From Candidatus Hydrogenedentota bacterium (GTDB lineage Bacteria > Hydrogenedentota > Hydrogenedentia > Hydrogenedentales > SLHB01): 46,214 nucleotides of DNA. The number at the start of each line of letters is the position of its first letter. The first letter of the stretch is position 1. The notes under the pieces were generated by a model. The model did not search any database. It saw only the letters and a list, made by a program, of their open reading frames with translations, and was not told the DNA's origin. Below, piece after piece: positions 24,964-34,341 of this stretch. Where the stretch lies: NCBI GenBank assembly GCA_012719295.1, contig JAAYAQ010000013.1:1-46214 (forward strand). Reading direction: 5' to 3'. Made by a program: the position numbers and the translations under genes.

Positions 24964-25917
24964 TCAATCGCTGTTCTGCGCCGTCGTATTGGGCTCGTTG
25001 CGGACCCGCAGGCCGGCAGCGCGAAGGCGTTCGCACCACCGTTCCACCAGGTCGGCGTTGGACGGCGTGGCGGGGGCGCGGGATGCGGGATTCACCCCGA
25101 AGCGCTGCACCTTGCTTTCGCTGAGCGGGTTGCAGGCCATGAGTTCGATACCGGCCAGGTTGGGCAGGGACGCCGCCAGCGCTTCGATGCCCGCCAGGAA
25201 ATCTTCGCGTTCGTTGCACCCCGGAATGATGGGCGACCGCAGAATGATCGCGGCGCCGTGGTCGTGCAGCATGTGGAGGTTCTGATGGATGCGCCTGAAG
25301 GACACGCCGGTGAACGCGATGTGTCTTTCGGGATCCGTCTCCTTGATGTCGAACAGGAACAAATCCACGAGCGGCATCATGGCCTCGAATACGGCGGCCT
25401 CGGCGTAGCCGCACGTCTGCATAACCGTATGGATGCTGTGGCTTCGGGCCGCACGCAACAAGCCCATGGCAAAATCGAACTGAAGCGTGGGTTCTCCGCC
25501 CGACAACGTCATCCCCCCGCCGGAGGTCTCGTAGAACGGCGCGTCACGCAGCACCTCGTTCATGACATCGCGTACGGACGCCTGACGTCCAACAAATTCC
25601 AGCGCCTGAGCGTAGCAGTGTTCGGTGCATTTCCCGCAGACCGCGCATTTGGCGCGATCCAGGGCGTGCACGGTCCCGTCCATGTGGTGCGCGCCCCGCG
25701 GGCAGACGCGGAAGCAATAGCCGCAACTGATGCACATCCGCGGGTCAAACGCGAGACTGGGTTCCGGCGAAATGGACTCGGGGTTGTGGCACCAGACACA
25801 CCGTAGCGGGCACCCTTTCATGAAGACCGTGGTACGGATGCCGGGGCCGTCGTGAATGGAGAAGCGTTGAATCTCGAATATGTGCCCCCGGAGTTCCGGG
25901 GGGCCGGTGTCGGACAT
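24964..25917 (-). CDS. Glycyl-radical enzyme activating protein (PflA-like, two extra clusters)
   Basis: A radical-SAM enzyme that abstracts a hydrogen from a glycine of a partner glycyl-radical enzyme. 317 residues: SIHDGPGIRTTVFMKGCPLRCVWC places the SAM-cluster cysteines at C36, C40 and C43. A ferredoxin-like insert gives C62/C65/C68/C72 and C91/C94/C97/C101. GGEP is at 140-143. Extra clusters are typical of activases for non-PFL enzymes (for example glycerol dehydratase or aryl/alkyl-succinate synthases). ATG 25917 has AGGA upstream. No glycyl-radical enzyme lies within the window, so its target must be elsewhere. Confidence 0.88.
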   Translation of the reverse strand: MSDTGPPELRGHIFEIQRFSIHDGPGIRTTVFMKGCPLRCVWCHNPESISPEPSLAFDPRMCISCGYCFRVCPRGAHHMDGTVHALDRAKCAVCGKCTEHCYAQALEFVGRQASVRDVMNEVLRDAPFYETSGGGMTLSGGEPTLQFDFAMGLLRAARSHSIHTVMQTCGYAEAAVFEAMMPLVDLFLFDIKETDPERHIAFTGVSFRRIHQNLHMLHDHGAAIILRSPIIPGCNEREDFLAGIEALAASLPNLAGIELMACNPLSESKVQRFGVNPASRAPATPSNADLVERWCERLRAAGLRVRNEPNTTAQNSD

Positions 25918-26309
25918 ATCAGCATTTCCTGCGCGTGGCCTCGCGGCACGTGAAGACGTTGTCACTTACTCTCCTGGATTGCCATTCCGAAGTCAACCTC
26001 GCAATGGCCACCGATCGCGGTGCGCCCCGGGATCGCCGGGCGCCGGCTCGGCTTGCTCTTTCCTCCTCTTGAATGGGGACAGATCGTCGCGTCCCGGACG
26101 GCGCTTTAAACCGGTCCCCGTTCCATGCCATCTTCATCGTTGACGGGCACGCGGAACGGCTCAGGGCGCGTCCCCTGGGAGTCCCCCGGGATCGGCCGCG
26201 CCGCCTGACTGGTGCCGGTCAGGACTCGGGGCCGCCCGAGGGAGATGAATCCCGCGCAAGTTTTCGGTATCCTCTTGGAAACTCGATAGACCATAAGGCA
26301 GGAGGTGTC
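25918..26309. other. Divergent intergenic region containing one REPIN-like repeat
   Basis: About 390 bases between the activase and the monooxygenase-like gene. It holds the repeat at 26072-26122. I see no convincing promoter for either gene and no short gene. Confidence 0.45.
26072..26122. repeat. REPIN-like 51-bp repeat, copy A
   Basis: Starts AATGGGGACA and ends GGTCCCCGTT, so its ends are inverted repeats. It contains GTCGCG and GACGGCGCTT, as in copy B (34377-34427); by eye about 41 of 51 positions agree. Confidence 0.75.
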
Positions 26310-26618
26310 ATGATTCACGTCATCGCGACCATCGATGTTCAGCCCGGCAAACGGGACGAGTTTCTGGAGATTTTCAAGGCCAATGTTCCGAACGTGCTGG
26401 CTGACGAGGGCTGTCTCTTTTACGAACCCGCCGTTGACGTGGAAGCCGACGCCGGCGCGCAGCCTCCGGTGCGCGACAATGTCGCCGTGGTCGTCGAGCA
26501 GTGGGCCAGCCTCGCGTGTCTCCATGCCCATCTGAGAAAACCGCACATGACCGCGTATCGGGAGCGGGTCAAGGATCTGGTGCGGCATGTCGAGATGCGC
26601 GTGTTGCGGTCGGCCTAG
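26310..26618 (+). CDS. ABM-domain (YgiN-like) monooxygenase-like protein
   Basis: A 102-residue dimeric alpha/beta-barrel family: MIHVIATIDVQPGKRDEFLEIF, then a long helix, DEGCLFYEP and VVVEQWASLACLHAHLRKPHM near the C terminus. Family members act as quinol or small-molecule monooxygenases or stress proteins; many lack a proven activity. ATG 26310 has GGAGG 5 bases upstream. It opens the plus-strand series that continues with the HpcH aldolase and sulfatases. Confidence 0.85.
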   Translation: MIHVIATIDVQPGKRDEFLEIFKANVPNVLADEGCLFYEPAVDVEADAGAQPPVRDNVAVVVEQWASLACLHAHLRKPHMTAYRERVKDLVRHVEMRVLRSA

Positions 26619-26733
26619 TGGAGCGCCGCGGGCCCGGGAGGACGCGCGCTGAGAGGCGGCCTTTCGCCCGCTGGACGCATGCGGGCCTCTCGCGTGCCGT
26701 TGCGCCGGCGCGGGAGAGAATGAGGAACAGAGC

Positions 26734-27552
26734 ATGACGGGAAAGGAACTTGGCGAAAGACTGCGGGGCGGCGAACGGGTCTACGGCACATCGATCGTTT
26801 CCTCCTCGCCCCATTGGCCCCCGGCGGTTCACCAGACAGGGCTGGATTTTGTGTTTCTGGACACCGAACACATCACGCAGGACCGGGTGGTGCTGTCGTG
26901 GATGTGCCGCACCTACCGCGCGCTGGGCATCGCGCCGGTCGTGCGCATTCCGCGGGCCGATCCCTATCTGGCGTGCCAGGTGCTTGACGGCGGCGCCTGC
27001 GGCATTGTGGCCGCCTACGTCGAGACGCCGGAAGAGGCCCGCGCTCTGGCCGGGGCAACGAAATACCGGCCCCTGAAAGGCGCGCGACTCGAACAGGTGT
27101 TGCGGAATCCCGCCTCGCTTGCGCCGGAAATGGCGGCGTATGTGCGCGAGCGCTGCGCCGACAACGTGCTGATCGTGAACATCGAGAGCGTGCCCGCGAT
27201 GGACAACCTCGACGCGATCCTCGCCGTGCCGGGCCTCGATGGCGTGCTGGTCGGCCCGCACGACATGACCTGCAACATCGGCGTGCCCGAACAGTACCAG
27301 CATCCCGAGTTCGAGCGGGCCATCGGTGCATTGATTGCGAAAGCGCGGGCGGCAAACGTTGGCGTCGGGGTGCATTTTTTCTGGGACACCATCGAGCAGG
27401 AGGTGGCATGGGCGAAGGCCGGGGCAAACCTCATGCTGCACAGCGGCGATATTTCGCTGTTCAGCAAGGCCCTGAGCGCCGACATTGATCATCTCAAGAA
27501 GGCGCTCGGCGACACCCTCGCGGCCGGCGGCGGAGATGAACTTATCGTCTGA
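26734..27552 (+). CDS. HpcH/HpaI-family class II aldolase
   Basis: Metal-dependent retro-aldol cleavage of a 4-hydroxy-2-oxoacid to pyruvate and an aldehyde, by family. 272 residues. Active-site residues fall where expected: D43 and H46 (FLDTEH), R71 (VRIPRAD), E151 (NIES) and D177 (GPHDM). An upstream GAGGAACAGAG supports ATG 26734. It precedes the first sulfatase by 43 bases, so it may process a sugar-acid fragment released by the neighbours. That link is inferred from position only. Confidence 0.88.
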   Translation: MTGKELGERLRGGERVYGTSIVSSSPHWPPAVHQTGLDFVFLDTEHITQDRVVLSWMCRTYRALGIAPVVRIPRADPYLACQVLDGGACGIVAAYVETPEEARALAGATKYRPLKGARLEQVLRNPASLAPEMAAYVRERCADNVLIVNIESVPAMDNLDAILAVPGLDGVLVGPHDMTCNIGVPEQYQHPEFERAIGALIAKARAANVGVGVHFFWDTIEQEVAWAKAGANLMLHSGDISLFSKALSADIDHLKKALGDTLAAGGGDELIV

Positions 27553-27595
27553 CCGGCCCGGGGCGGGAGCCGCATGCCCTGGCCAGGGGGGAGCT

Positions 27596-28984
27596 ATGAC
27601 GCATCACGTGAGCCGTCGGAACTTCATCGCCGCGGCGGGGGCCGGTGTGGCGGCCGCATCGGCGGCCGGTGCCGCATCGGCCCGGCAATCGCCCGGGAAA
27701 CGCAGGCCCAACGTGCTGCTCTATGTTGTGGACGACCAGGGCCGGGGCGACGCCGGATGCTACGGCAATCCCGTCATCAAAACGCCGGGACTGGACCGGC
27801 TCGCCGCGGCGGGCGTGCGGTTCACCCACGGGTTCTGTACCACGGCCAGTTGCAGCGCGAGCCGCTCCGTCATTCTCTCCGGGCTGTACAATCACGCCAA
27901 CGGCCAGTACGGTCACGAGCACGCCTACCACCATTTTGCGTCGTTTCCGGATGTGGACAGCCTGCCCGTGCGCCTGAGCAAAGCCGGGTACCGCACCGCG
28001 CGGATGGGCAAGTTTCATGTGGCCCCGGAATCCGTGTACCACTTTGATGAATTCCTCAAAGCCCCGGGCAATGTGCCCGCGGACATGGCGGAGGCCTGCC
28101 GGGAGTTCATCGCGGCCGCGAACGACACGCCCTTCTTCCTCTATTTCTGCACGACGCAGCCCCACCGGCCGTTTCACCGTCAGGGCGCGGACCCCGTGGC
28201 GCCCGGGGACGTCGTCGTGCCGCCGTATCTCCCCGATTCGCCCGAATGCCGCGAAGAACTGGCGCAGTATTACGGCAGCGTACAGACTGCCGACGCCGGA
28301 TTGCTTCGCCTCCTGGACATCCTGCAGGAGACGGGCCGGTGGGACGACACGCTCGTGCTCTTCCTGTCGGATAACGGGATCGCGTTTCCCGGGGCGAAGA
28401 CCACGCTGTATGAGCCGGGGATGAACCTCCCGTGCGTTGTGCGGGACCCGTTCGCGAAGACCGGCGGCGCCGTCACCGATGCCATGGTAAACTGGGCGGA
28501 CATCACCCCCACGATCCTGGACTTCGCGGGCGTGGAGGTGGGGGAGAAGCCAGTGCAGGGGCGCTCGTTTCTGCCGGTGTTGCGCGGCGCGCCGTCCTCC
28601 GGCTGGGACGAGGTCTACGCTTCGCACACGTTTCATGAAATCACGATGTACTACCCGATGCGCGTCGTGCGCGAACGGCGCTACAAACTGATCTGGAATA
28701 TCGCGCACGGGCTGACGTATCCCTTTGCGTCGGACCTGTACGACTCGGCCACGTGGCAGGGCGTTCTGAAACGCGGCGACGCGTACTACGGCAAACGCAG
28801 CGTTGCGGCGTACCTGCACCGTCCCGCGTTCGAGCTGTACGATCTGGACGCCGACCCCCATGAGGTCAACAACGTGGCCGAAGACCCGGCCCATGCGGAG
28901 ACCCTCGAACGCTTGAAGAACAAACTCCGCGCGTTTCAGGAGCGTACCGGGGATCCCTGGCTGCTGAAATGGCAGTACGAATAG
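27596..28984 (+). CDS. Tat-exported sulfatase 1 (heparan N-sulfatase-like)
   Basis: A type I formylglycine sulfatase of 462 residues. A twin-arginine signal (SRRNFIAAAG, 6-15) and Ala-rich region end near 30. Metal residues D46-D47 (VVDDQGRGDAGCYGNP) and the active-site motif C86-S-A-S-R are seen. Most sulfatases have Pro in place of the Ala, though CxAxR is tolerated by the formylglycine-generating enzyme. FLYFCTTQPHRPF and LFLSDNGIAFPGAKTTLYEPGM follow the family order. Overall it is closest to the SGSH/N-sulfoglucosamine group, by impression. ATG 27596 has GGGGGAG just upstream. Confidence 0.9.
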   Translation: MTHHVSRRNFIAAAGAGVAAASAAGAASARQSPGKRRPNVLLYVVDDQGRGDAGCYGNPVIKTPGLDRLAAAGVRFTHGFCTTASCSASRSVILSGLYNHANGQYGHEHAYHHFASFPDVDSLPVRLSKAGYRTARMGKFHVAPESVYHFDEFLKAPGNVPADMAEACREFIAAANDTPFFLYFCTTQPHRPFHRQGADPVAPGDVVVPPYLPDSPECREELAQYYGSVQTADAGLLRLLDILQETGRWDDTLVLFLSDNGIAFPGAKTTLYEPGMNLPCVVRDPFAKTGGAVTDAMVNWADITPTILDFAGVEVGEKPVQGRSFLPVLRGAPSSGWDEVYASHTFHEITMYYPMRVVRERRYKLIWNIAHGLTYPFASDLYDSATWQGVLKRGDAYYGKRSVAAYLHRPAFELYDLDADPHEVNNVAEDPAHAETLERLKNKLRAFQERTGDPWLLKWQYE

Positions 28985-29010
28985 ACCCGAGCACCGGAGG
29001 CAGGCGGACG

Positions 29011-30414
29011 ATGAAGCGTCGCACCTTTCTGCGATATGCGGCCGCGGGGCCGGTAGCGTTCACGCTGGGGGCCACCGTGCGGGTCGAGTCTGCGCTCCGC
29101 AGTCGCCCGAATATCATCCTGTGCATGGCCGACGACCAGGGCTGGGGCGATACTGGCTATAACGGCCATCCGGTGCTGCAGACGCCCACGATGGACGCGA
29201 TGGCGCGCGCCGGCATCCGGTTTAACCGTTTCTATTCAGCCGCCCCGGTATGTTCACCGACGCGGGGAAGTTGTCTGACCGGCCGTCATCCGTATCGTTA
29301 TGGCATCTTCCACGCCAACGAAGGGCATATGAAACCGCAGGAAGTGACTCTGGCCGAAGTCCTGAAGGGGCTGGGCTACCGAACCGGGCATTTCGGCAAA
29401 TGGCACCTCGGGACGTTAACTCGAACCGTCAAGGACTCAAACCGCGGCGGCCCTGAAGGCGCCGAGCACTACAGTCCGCCCTGGGAAAACGGATTTGACG
29501 TGTGTTTCTCGACCGAGGCGAAGGTCCCCACCTGGAACCCAATGGTCGACCCCAAGACGGGCACGGCGTATGGCACGCGATACTGGCGCGAGGATGGCGC
29601 CATTGTTGACGAGGATCTCGAGGGAGATGATTCGCGCATCATCATGGACCGCGCCATCCCGTTCCTGCGCCGGGCCATCGAAGCAGTCACGCCCTTCTTT
29701 GCGGTCATCTGGTTTCATGCACCGCACATGCCCGTCGTAAGCGGTGGCAAATACCTGGCCATGTACGAGGGCCAGCCTGATGAGCGCGCACATTACTACG
29801 GCTGCATCACCGCGATGGACGAACAGCTGGGCCGTCTCCGGGAGGAACTGTGCCTGCTGGGCGCGACAGAGAACACCATGGTATGGTTCTGCAGCGACAA
29901 CGGCCCCGAGGGGCAGACCGGGAGTTCGCCGGGCACCACCGGCGGGCTGCGGGGGCGCAAGCGCGACCTTTTCGAGGGCGGCATCCGGGTCCCGGGGGTG
30001 CTCGAATGGCCCGCGCGCGTTGTGCAACCGTTCAGCACGAGCGTGCCGTGCTGCACCTCGGATTTTTTCCCGACCATCTGCAACGTTCTGGGTGTTGCTG
30101 GGGAAGACGGTTCAGAACCCGTGGACGGCATCGATCTCATGCCGCTTATCGAGGGGCGCATGACGCAACGGCCGCATCCCATGGCCTTCGAATCGGGCAA
30201 CCAGCTTGCATTGCTGGACAACCGGTACAAGACCGTTTCACTCGACGGTGGGAGAAGCTGGATGCTCTTCGACCTTGCCGGGGATCCCGGGGAAGAACGG
30301 AACCTGGCGGATGAGATGCCGGAATTGGTGCAGGCCATGCGCGAGAAGCTGGAATCCTGGCGAACCTCCTGCGCGAACAGCCGTGACGGCCAAGATTACG
30401 GAGGAAGCAATTGA
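29011..30414 (+). CDS. Exported sulfatase 2 (arylsulfatase A-like)
   Basis: 467 residues. The N terminus (KRRTFLRYAAAGPVAFTLGA) is a Tat-like signal. Metal-binding D41-D42 (CMADDQGWGDTGYNGHP), active-site C81-S-P-T-R, GKWHLG at about 130, HAPHMP and SDNGPEG are all present. Thr replaces the usual Ser in C-x-P-S-R, which is acceptable for formylglycine conversion. It starts 26 bases after sulfatase 1 and is probably on the same transcript. Confidence 0.92.
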   Translation: MKRRTFLRYAAAGPVAFTLGATVRVESALRSRPNIILCMADDQGWGDTGYNGHPVLQTPTMDAMARAGIRFNRFYSAAPVCSPTRGSCLTGRHPYRYGIFHANEGHMKPQEVTLAEVLKGLGYRTGHFGKWHLGTLTRTVKDSNRGGPEGAEHYSPPWENGFDVCFSTEAKVPTWNPMVDPKTGTAYGTRYWREDGAIVDEDLEGDDSRIIMDRAIPFLRRAIEAVTPFFAVIWFHAPHMPVVSGGKYLAMYEGQPDERAHYYGCITAMDEQLGRLREELCLLGATENTMVWFCSDNGPEGQTGSSPGTTGGLRGRKRDLFEGGIRVPGVLEWPARVVQPFSTSVPCCTSDFFPTICNVLGVAGEDGSEPVDGIDLMPLIEGRMTQRPHPMAFESGNQLALLDNRYKTVSLDGGRSWMLFDLAGDPGEERNLADEMPELVQAMREKLESWRTSCANSRDGQDYGGSN

Positions 30415-30598
30415 GAAACCGAAGAGGTTTCCTGAGGCCTCCCGGGCACCTGATGCCGCGGCCGGGAGTCTTGAAATCCGTGCCGGGGAGGGACTATTGA
30501 TAGAGCTGGACGCGAAACGCGGGAGGGTGCGGCCCGGGGATGAGGCCGAAACGGGCCTCTGCGGGCCTCCTGCAACCTTCACCAGAGGGGAGTTCTCG

Positions 30599-32011
30599 AT
30601 GTCTCGTACAAGACTGACGCGCAGGGAGTTCATGGCGGCGACCGGCGCCGGACTTGCCACGTGCGGCGTGCCGCGCTTTGCCAGTGCCAGCCGCCTGACC
30701 CGGTCCGATCGGCCGAATTTTGTGATCGTCTTTCTCGATGACTGCGGCTACCGCGACATCGGCTGTTTCGGGGCCGACGGCTACGAAACGCCTCATCTGG
30801 ATCGCATGGCCGCCGAGGGAATCCGGTTCACCGATTTTTACGCGGCGGCGGCTTCCTGCACCCCTTCGCGGGCCGCGCTCGTGACCGGCTGTTATCCCTC
30901 CCGTGTCGGGCTGCCGAACGTCCTGGACCACACCGCCAACATCGGACTGCACGAAGACGAAACGACCATCGCGGAAGTCTTGAAATCGCGCGGCTATGCC
31001 ACGGCGTGTTACGGCAAGTGGCATCTCGGGCACCATTCGAAGTTCCTGCCCACCCGGCACGGCTTTGACGAGTACTTCGGGCTCCCCTATTCCAACGACA
31101 TGTGGCCGCGGCATCCCACTTACGACGCGTTTCCGTCGCTGCCATTGATCGAAGGCGAGGAGATCCTCCAGTACAATCCCGACCAGCGCCAGCTCACGAC
31201 CTGGTACACCCGGCGCGCGGTCAACTTCATTACCCGCCACAAGGAGGAGCCGTTCCTGGTCTACCTCGCCCACACCATGGCCCATGTGCCGCTGCACGTG
31301 TCGGACAAGTTCGCCGGGCGGTCAGCGCAGGGACCCTACGGCGACGTGCTCATGGAACTGGACTGGTCGGTCGGGCAGATCCTGTCCACCGTGCGTGCGC
31401 TCGGGCTCGACAGCAATACCCTCGTCGTGTTCACCTCCGACAACGGCCCCTGGCTGAGTTACGGGGACCATGCCGGGTCGGCCTTGCCCCTGCGCGAAGG
31501 CAAGGGAACTGCGTTCGACGGCGGGCAGCGCGAGCCGTTCATCGCGTGGTGGCCGGGCCAGATCCCCGCGGGATCGGTCTGCCGCGAGCTGGCGGTCACG
31601 TTCGATCTGCTGCCCACGCTGGCCGGCCTGGCGGGCGCGGACCTGGCTCCCGGACGCACAATCGACGGCAGGGATATCTGGCCCCTGCTCAGCGGAGCGC
31701 CCAATGCCGTTACGCCCCACGACGCGTTCTTTTACCATCTTGGCGGGCGGGTCCATGCCGTGCGCAGCGGCAAATGGAAGCTCCATGCGCCGCACAAGTA
31801 CCGCAGCCTGGCCGGGGAAGGCGGCGGCGGCTGGCCGGGACCCTACGAAAACAAGGAGATCGGGTGGGCGCTCTTCGACCTCGAGACCGATATCGGCGAG
31901 ACCACCGATGTCGCCGATACGCATCCCGACGTGGTGGACCGCCTCAAGACGCTGATAGAGGCGTTCGAAAAGGACATCAAGGACAACGCGCGCCCCGCCG
32001 GGCGGGTATAG
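30599..32011 (+). CDS. Tat-exported sulfatase 3
   Basis: 470 residues. Twin-arginine signal LTRREFMAATGAG (6-18); metal residues D47-D48 (FLDDCGYRDIGCFG); active-site C87-T-P-S-R; GKWHLGHHSKFLPTRHGFDEYFG; TSDNGPWLSYGDHAGSALPLREGKGTAFDGG. The last motif is common in arylsulfatase A/N-acetylgalactosamine-6-sulfatase-like proteins. ATG 30599 follows AGAGGGGAG. A 184-base gap from sulfatase 2 could hold a separate promoter, though none is convincing. Confidence 0.92.
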   Translation: MSRTRLTRREFMAATGAGLATCGVPRFASASRLTRSDRPNFVIVFLDDCGYRDIGCFGADGYETPHLDRMAAEGIRFTDFYAAAASCTPSRAALVTGCYPSRVGLPNVLDHTANIGLHEDETTIAEVLKSRGYATACYGKWHLGHHSKFLPTRHGFDEYFGLPYSNDMWPRHPTYDAFPSLPLIEGEEILQYNPDQRQLTTWYTRRAVNFITRHKEEPFLVYLAHTMAHVPLHVSDKFAGRSAQGPYGDVLMELDWSVGQILSTVRALGLDSNTLVVFTSDNGPWLSYGDHAGSALPLREGKGTAFDGGQREPFIAWWPGQIPAGSVCRELAVTFDLLPTLAGLAGADLAPGRTIDGRDIWPLLSGAPNAVTPHDAFFYHLGGRVHAVRSGKWKLHAPHKYRSLAGEGGGGWPGPYENKEIGWALFDLETDIGETTDVADTHPDVVDRLKTLIEAFEKDIKDNARPAGRV

Positions 32012-32024
32012 GGGGAGAGGTACG

Positions 32025-32936
32025 GTGCGGACGGCACGACACAGCGCTCCAAGGCATGCAATGCGAGTCCTGCTCATGGCCCTTTCTGTCGGTATTCTGG
32101 CGGCGATGCAGGCGTGGGGCGCGGTGGAAGACGAATTCCGGCCGTCCGCGCAGATCGTCTACAAGACCATTGGCGACGTTGCGCTGCAACTGCATATGTT
32201 TCAGCCCGAAGGCTGGAACGCGAACGACAAACGCCCGGCACTGGTGTTCTTCTTTGGCGGCGGCTGGACCGGCGGAACGCCCCAGCAGTTTTACCCGCAA
32301 AGCGCCCATTATGCGGAATTGGGCCTGGTCGCGTTTTCGGCCGAGTACCGCGTGCATTCCCGGCATGGCACAACGCCGTTCGAGTGTGTCGAGGACGGCA
32401 AATCCGCGGTACGCTATGTGCGGGCGCATGCGGCGGAGCTGGGCATCGACCCGCAGCGCATCGTGGCCGGGGGCGGTTCCGCGGGCGGTCACGTGGCGGC
32501 GTGCACCGGCATCATCGAGGGCCTGGAAACAAGCGAAGACACCGCCGTGAGTTCGAAGCCCAACGCGTTGATGCTGTTTAATCCCGCCGTAGACACGGTC
32601 AGTCTCGAGCGCCGGGCTTCCAGGTTCGGGGGCCGGGCCGAGGAACTGTCCCCGGTGCATCATGTCAAGGCCGGCGCACCGCCCACGGTCATCTTTCACG
32701 GCACGGCAGACGAGACCGTCGCGTTTGCGGATGTTCAACGCTTCTGCGAACTGATGAAGGCGGCCGGTAACCGGTGCGACCTGGTGCCTTTTGAAGGCGC
32801 TTCGCACGGATTCTTTAATTACAGACGCTCGCGCACGGCGTTCGACGCCACGCTCCGCGAAGGCGATGCCTTCCTGAAATCGCTCGGCTACCTGTCCGGG
32901 TTGACCCGGGAACCAGACCAACAGGGGACCCCATGA
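32025..32936 (+). CDS. Exported alpha/beta-hydrolase (esterase, BD-FAE-like)
   Basis: 303 residues with a signal peptide ending near WG/A at 32-33. Oxyanion-loop FFGGGW, nucleophile S152 in GGGSAGGH, D229 (HGTADETV) and H261 (ASHGFFNY) make a full triad. The family includes carbohydrate and feruloyl-type esterases. I take GTG 32025, with GGGGGAGAGG upstream; ATG 32061 is an alternative that starts right at the signal peptide. It ends with a four-base overlap (ATGA) into sulfatase 4, so the two products are made together. Confidence 0.85.
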   Translation: MRTARHSAPRHAMRVLLMALSVGILAAMQAWGAVEDEFRPSAQIVYKTIGDVALQLHMFQPEGWNANDKRPALVFFFGGGWTGGTPQQFYPQSAHYAELGLVAFSAEYRVHSRHGTTPFECVEDGKSAVRYVRAHAAELGIDPQRIVAGGGSAGGHVAACTGIIEGLETSEDTAVSSKPNALMLFNPAVDTVSLERRASRFGGRAEELSPVHHVKAGAPPTVIFHGTADETVAFADVQRFCELMKAAGNRCDLVPFEGASHGFFNYRRSRTAFDATLREGDAFLKSLGYLSGLTREPDQQGTP

Positions 32937-34300
32937 TGGCACGTCCGACGCGTACCCGCCGGGATTTCCTGCGATGGGCGGGCCTGGGCGCCGCCGCGTA
33001 CGCGTTTGGGCTCGGACCCAGCGTCGCGCAGCCACCCGGACGAAGGCCCAATGTTATCGTCATCCTGACCGATGATCAGGGGTCTATCGATATCAACTGT
33101 TTCGGCGCAACGGACCTGCACACGCCGAATCTAGACGCTCTGGCCGCGCGCGGAACGCGATTCACCCAGTTTTACTCGGGCGCGCCCATCTGTTCTCCGT
33201 CCCGCGCGGCCCTCCTCACGGGACGCTGTCCCCAGCGGGCGGAACTTCCAACGAATGCCCACGGCGACACGGGCATGCCGGGGCGCCAGATGACCATCGC
33301 CGAGATGCTCAGGGCCGCGGGGTATCGCACAGGCATCTTCGGCAAATGGCATCTGGGAGAGGCGGACGACCAGACGCCGCTGGCGCAGGGGTTTGACGAA
33401 TTCTTTGGCCACAAGCTCGGCTGTATCGACAATTACTCGCATTTCTTCTACTGGAGCGGCCCAAACCGGCACGACCTGTGGCGCGACAACCAGGAAATCT
33501 GGGAAGAAGGCGCGTATTTCCCCGGCCTCGTCGTGCGGGAGGCACACCGGTTTCTCGAAGAAAACCGGGACACCCCCTTCTTCATGTATCTGCCCTTTAA
33601 TGTCCCGCATTATCCCATGCAGGGAGAGGCGGAGTACCGCGCACAATATGCCGGCACGGAAGAGCCGCGAAAAGCCTACGCGGCCTTTGTCTCCACGCTC
33701 GACGAGAAGATCGGCGACGTCATCCGCAAGGTCGATGCGCTGGGCCTGCGCGAAAACACTCTCATCATCGTCATGAGCGATAACGGGCATTCCGTCGAGG
33801 AACGCGCCAATTTCGGCGGAGGCCGCACCGGGCCTTACCGTGGACACAAATTCACGCTCTGGGAGGGCGGTATCCGCCTGCCGTGCATCGCGTCGTGGCC
33901 CGGCATCGTTCCCGAAGGCGAAGTGCGCGGCCAGATGGTCGCCAGCATGGATTGGCTGCCCACGATCGCCCATTATTGTGGCGTCGCCGCGCCGGACCGT
34001 CTTCTCGACGGGCGAAGCATCGCGGAGGTGATTGCGTCCGCCGATGCGGCATCCCCGCATGAATCCCTCTGCTGGCAGTCGGACAAACAGTGGGCGGTTC
34101 GCGAGGGCGACTGGAAACTCGTCGTGAACGGGCCGGCCTCCATCCAAGATGGCAGCGAAATCCCCGCTCAGGAAGTCTTCCTCTCGAATCTTGCTGATAA
34201 TCCCGGCGAATCGAATAATCTTGCTGCCGAAAAACCGGAAATCGTCGAGCGCCTCACGCGCATTCACGAAAACTGGGCAATAGACGTCCAGCGCCAATAA
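32933..34300 (+). CDS. Tat-exported sulfatase 4
   Basis: 455 residues. Twin-arginine signal TRRDFLRWAG (8-17), D47-D48 (LTDDQGSIDINCFG), active-site C87-S-P-S-R, GKWHLGEADD, FNVPHYPMQG and MSDNGHSVEERANFGGGRTGPYRGHK. The C-terminal part is shorter than in sulfatase 2. The start ATG overlaps the esterase stop as ATGA. Fourth and last sulfatase of the island; a possible terminator hairpin follows at 34342-34358. Confidence 0.93.
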   Translation: MMARPTRTRRDFLRWAGLGAAAYAFGLGPSVAQPPGRRPNVIVILTDDQGSIDINCFGATDLHTPNLDALAARGTRFTQFYSGAPICSPSRAALLTGRCPQRAELPTNAHGDTGMPGRQMTIAEMLRAAGYRTGIFGKWHLGEADDQTPLAQGFDEFFGHKLGCIDNYSHFFYWSGPNRHDLWRDNQEIWEEGAYFPGLVVREAHRFLEENRDTPFFMYLPFNVPHYPMQGEAEYRAQYAGTEEPRKAYAAFVSTLDEKIGDVIRKVDALGLRENTLIIVMSDNGHSVEERANFGGGRTGPYRGHKFTLWEGGIRLPCIASWPGIVPEGEVRGQMVASMDWLPTIAHYCGVAAPDRLLDGRSIAEVIASADAASPHESLCWQSDKQWAVREGDWKLVVNGPASIQDGSEIPAQEVFLSNLADNPGESNNLAAEKPEIVERLTRIHENWAIDVQRQ

Positions 34301-34341
34301 GCCAAGTGACACACTCGCACCGTTCGCGGTACCCCAAGAGC

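Noticed and set aside
26651-26691. Inverted repeat GAGAGGC/GCCTCTC before the aldolase gene
   Set aside because: The 27-base loop and lack of a T-run make it a poor terminator, and no regulator or attenuator peptide is evident.
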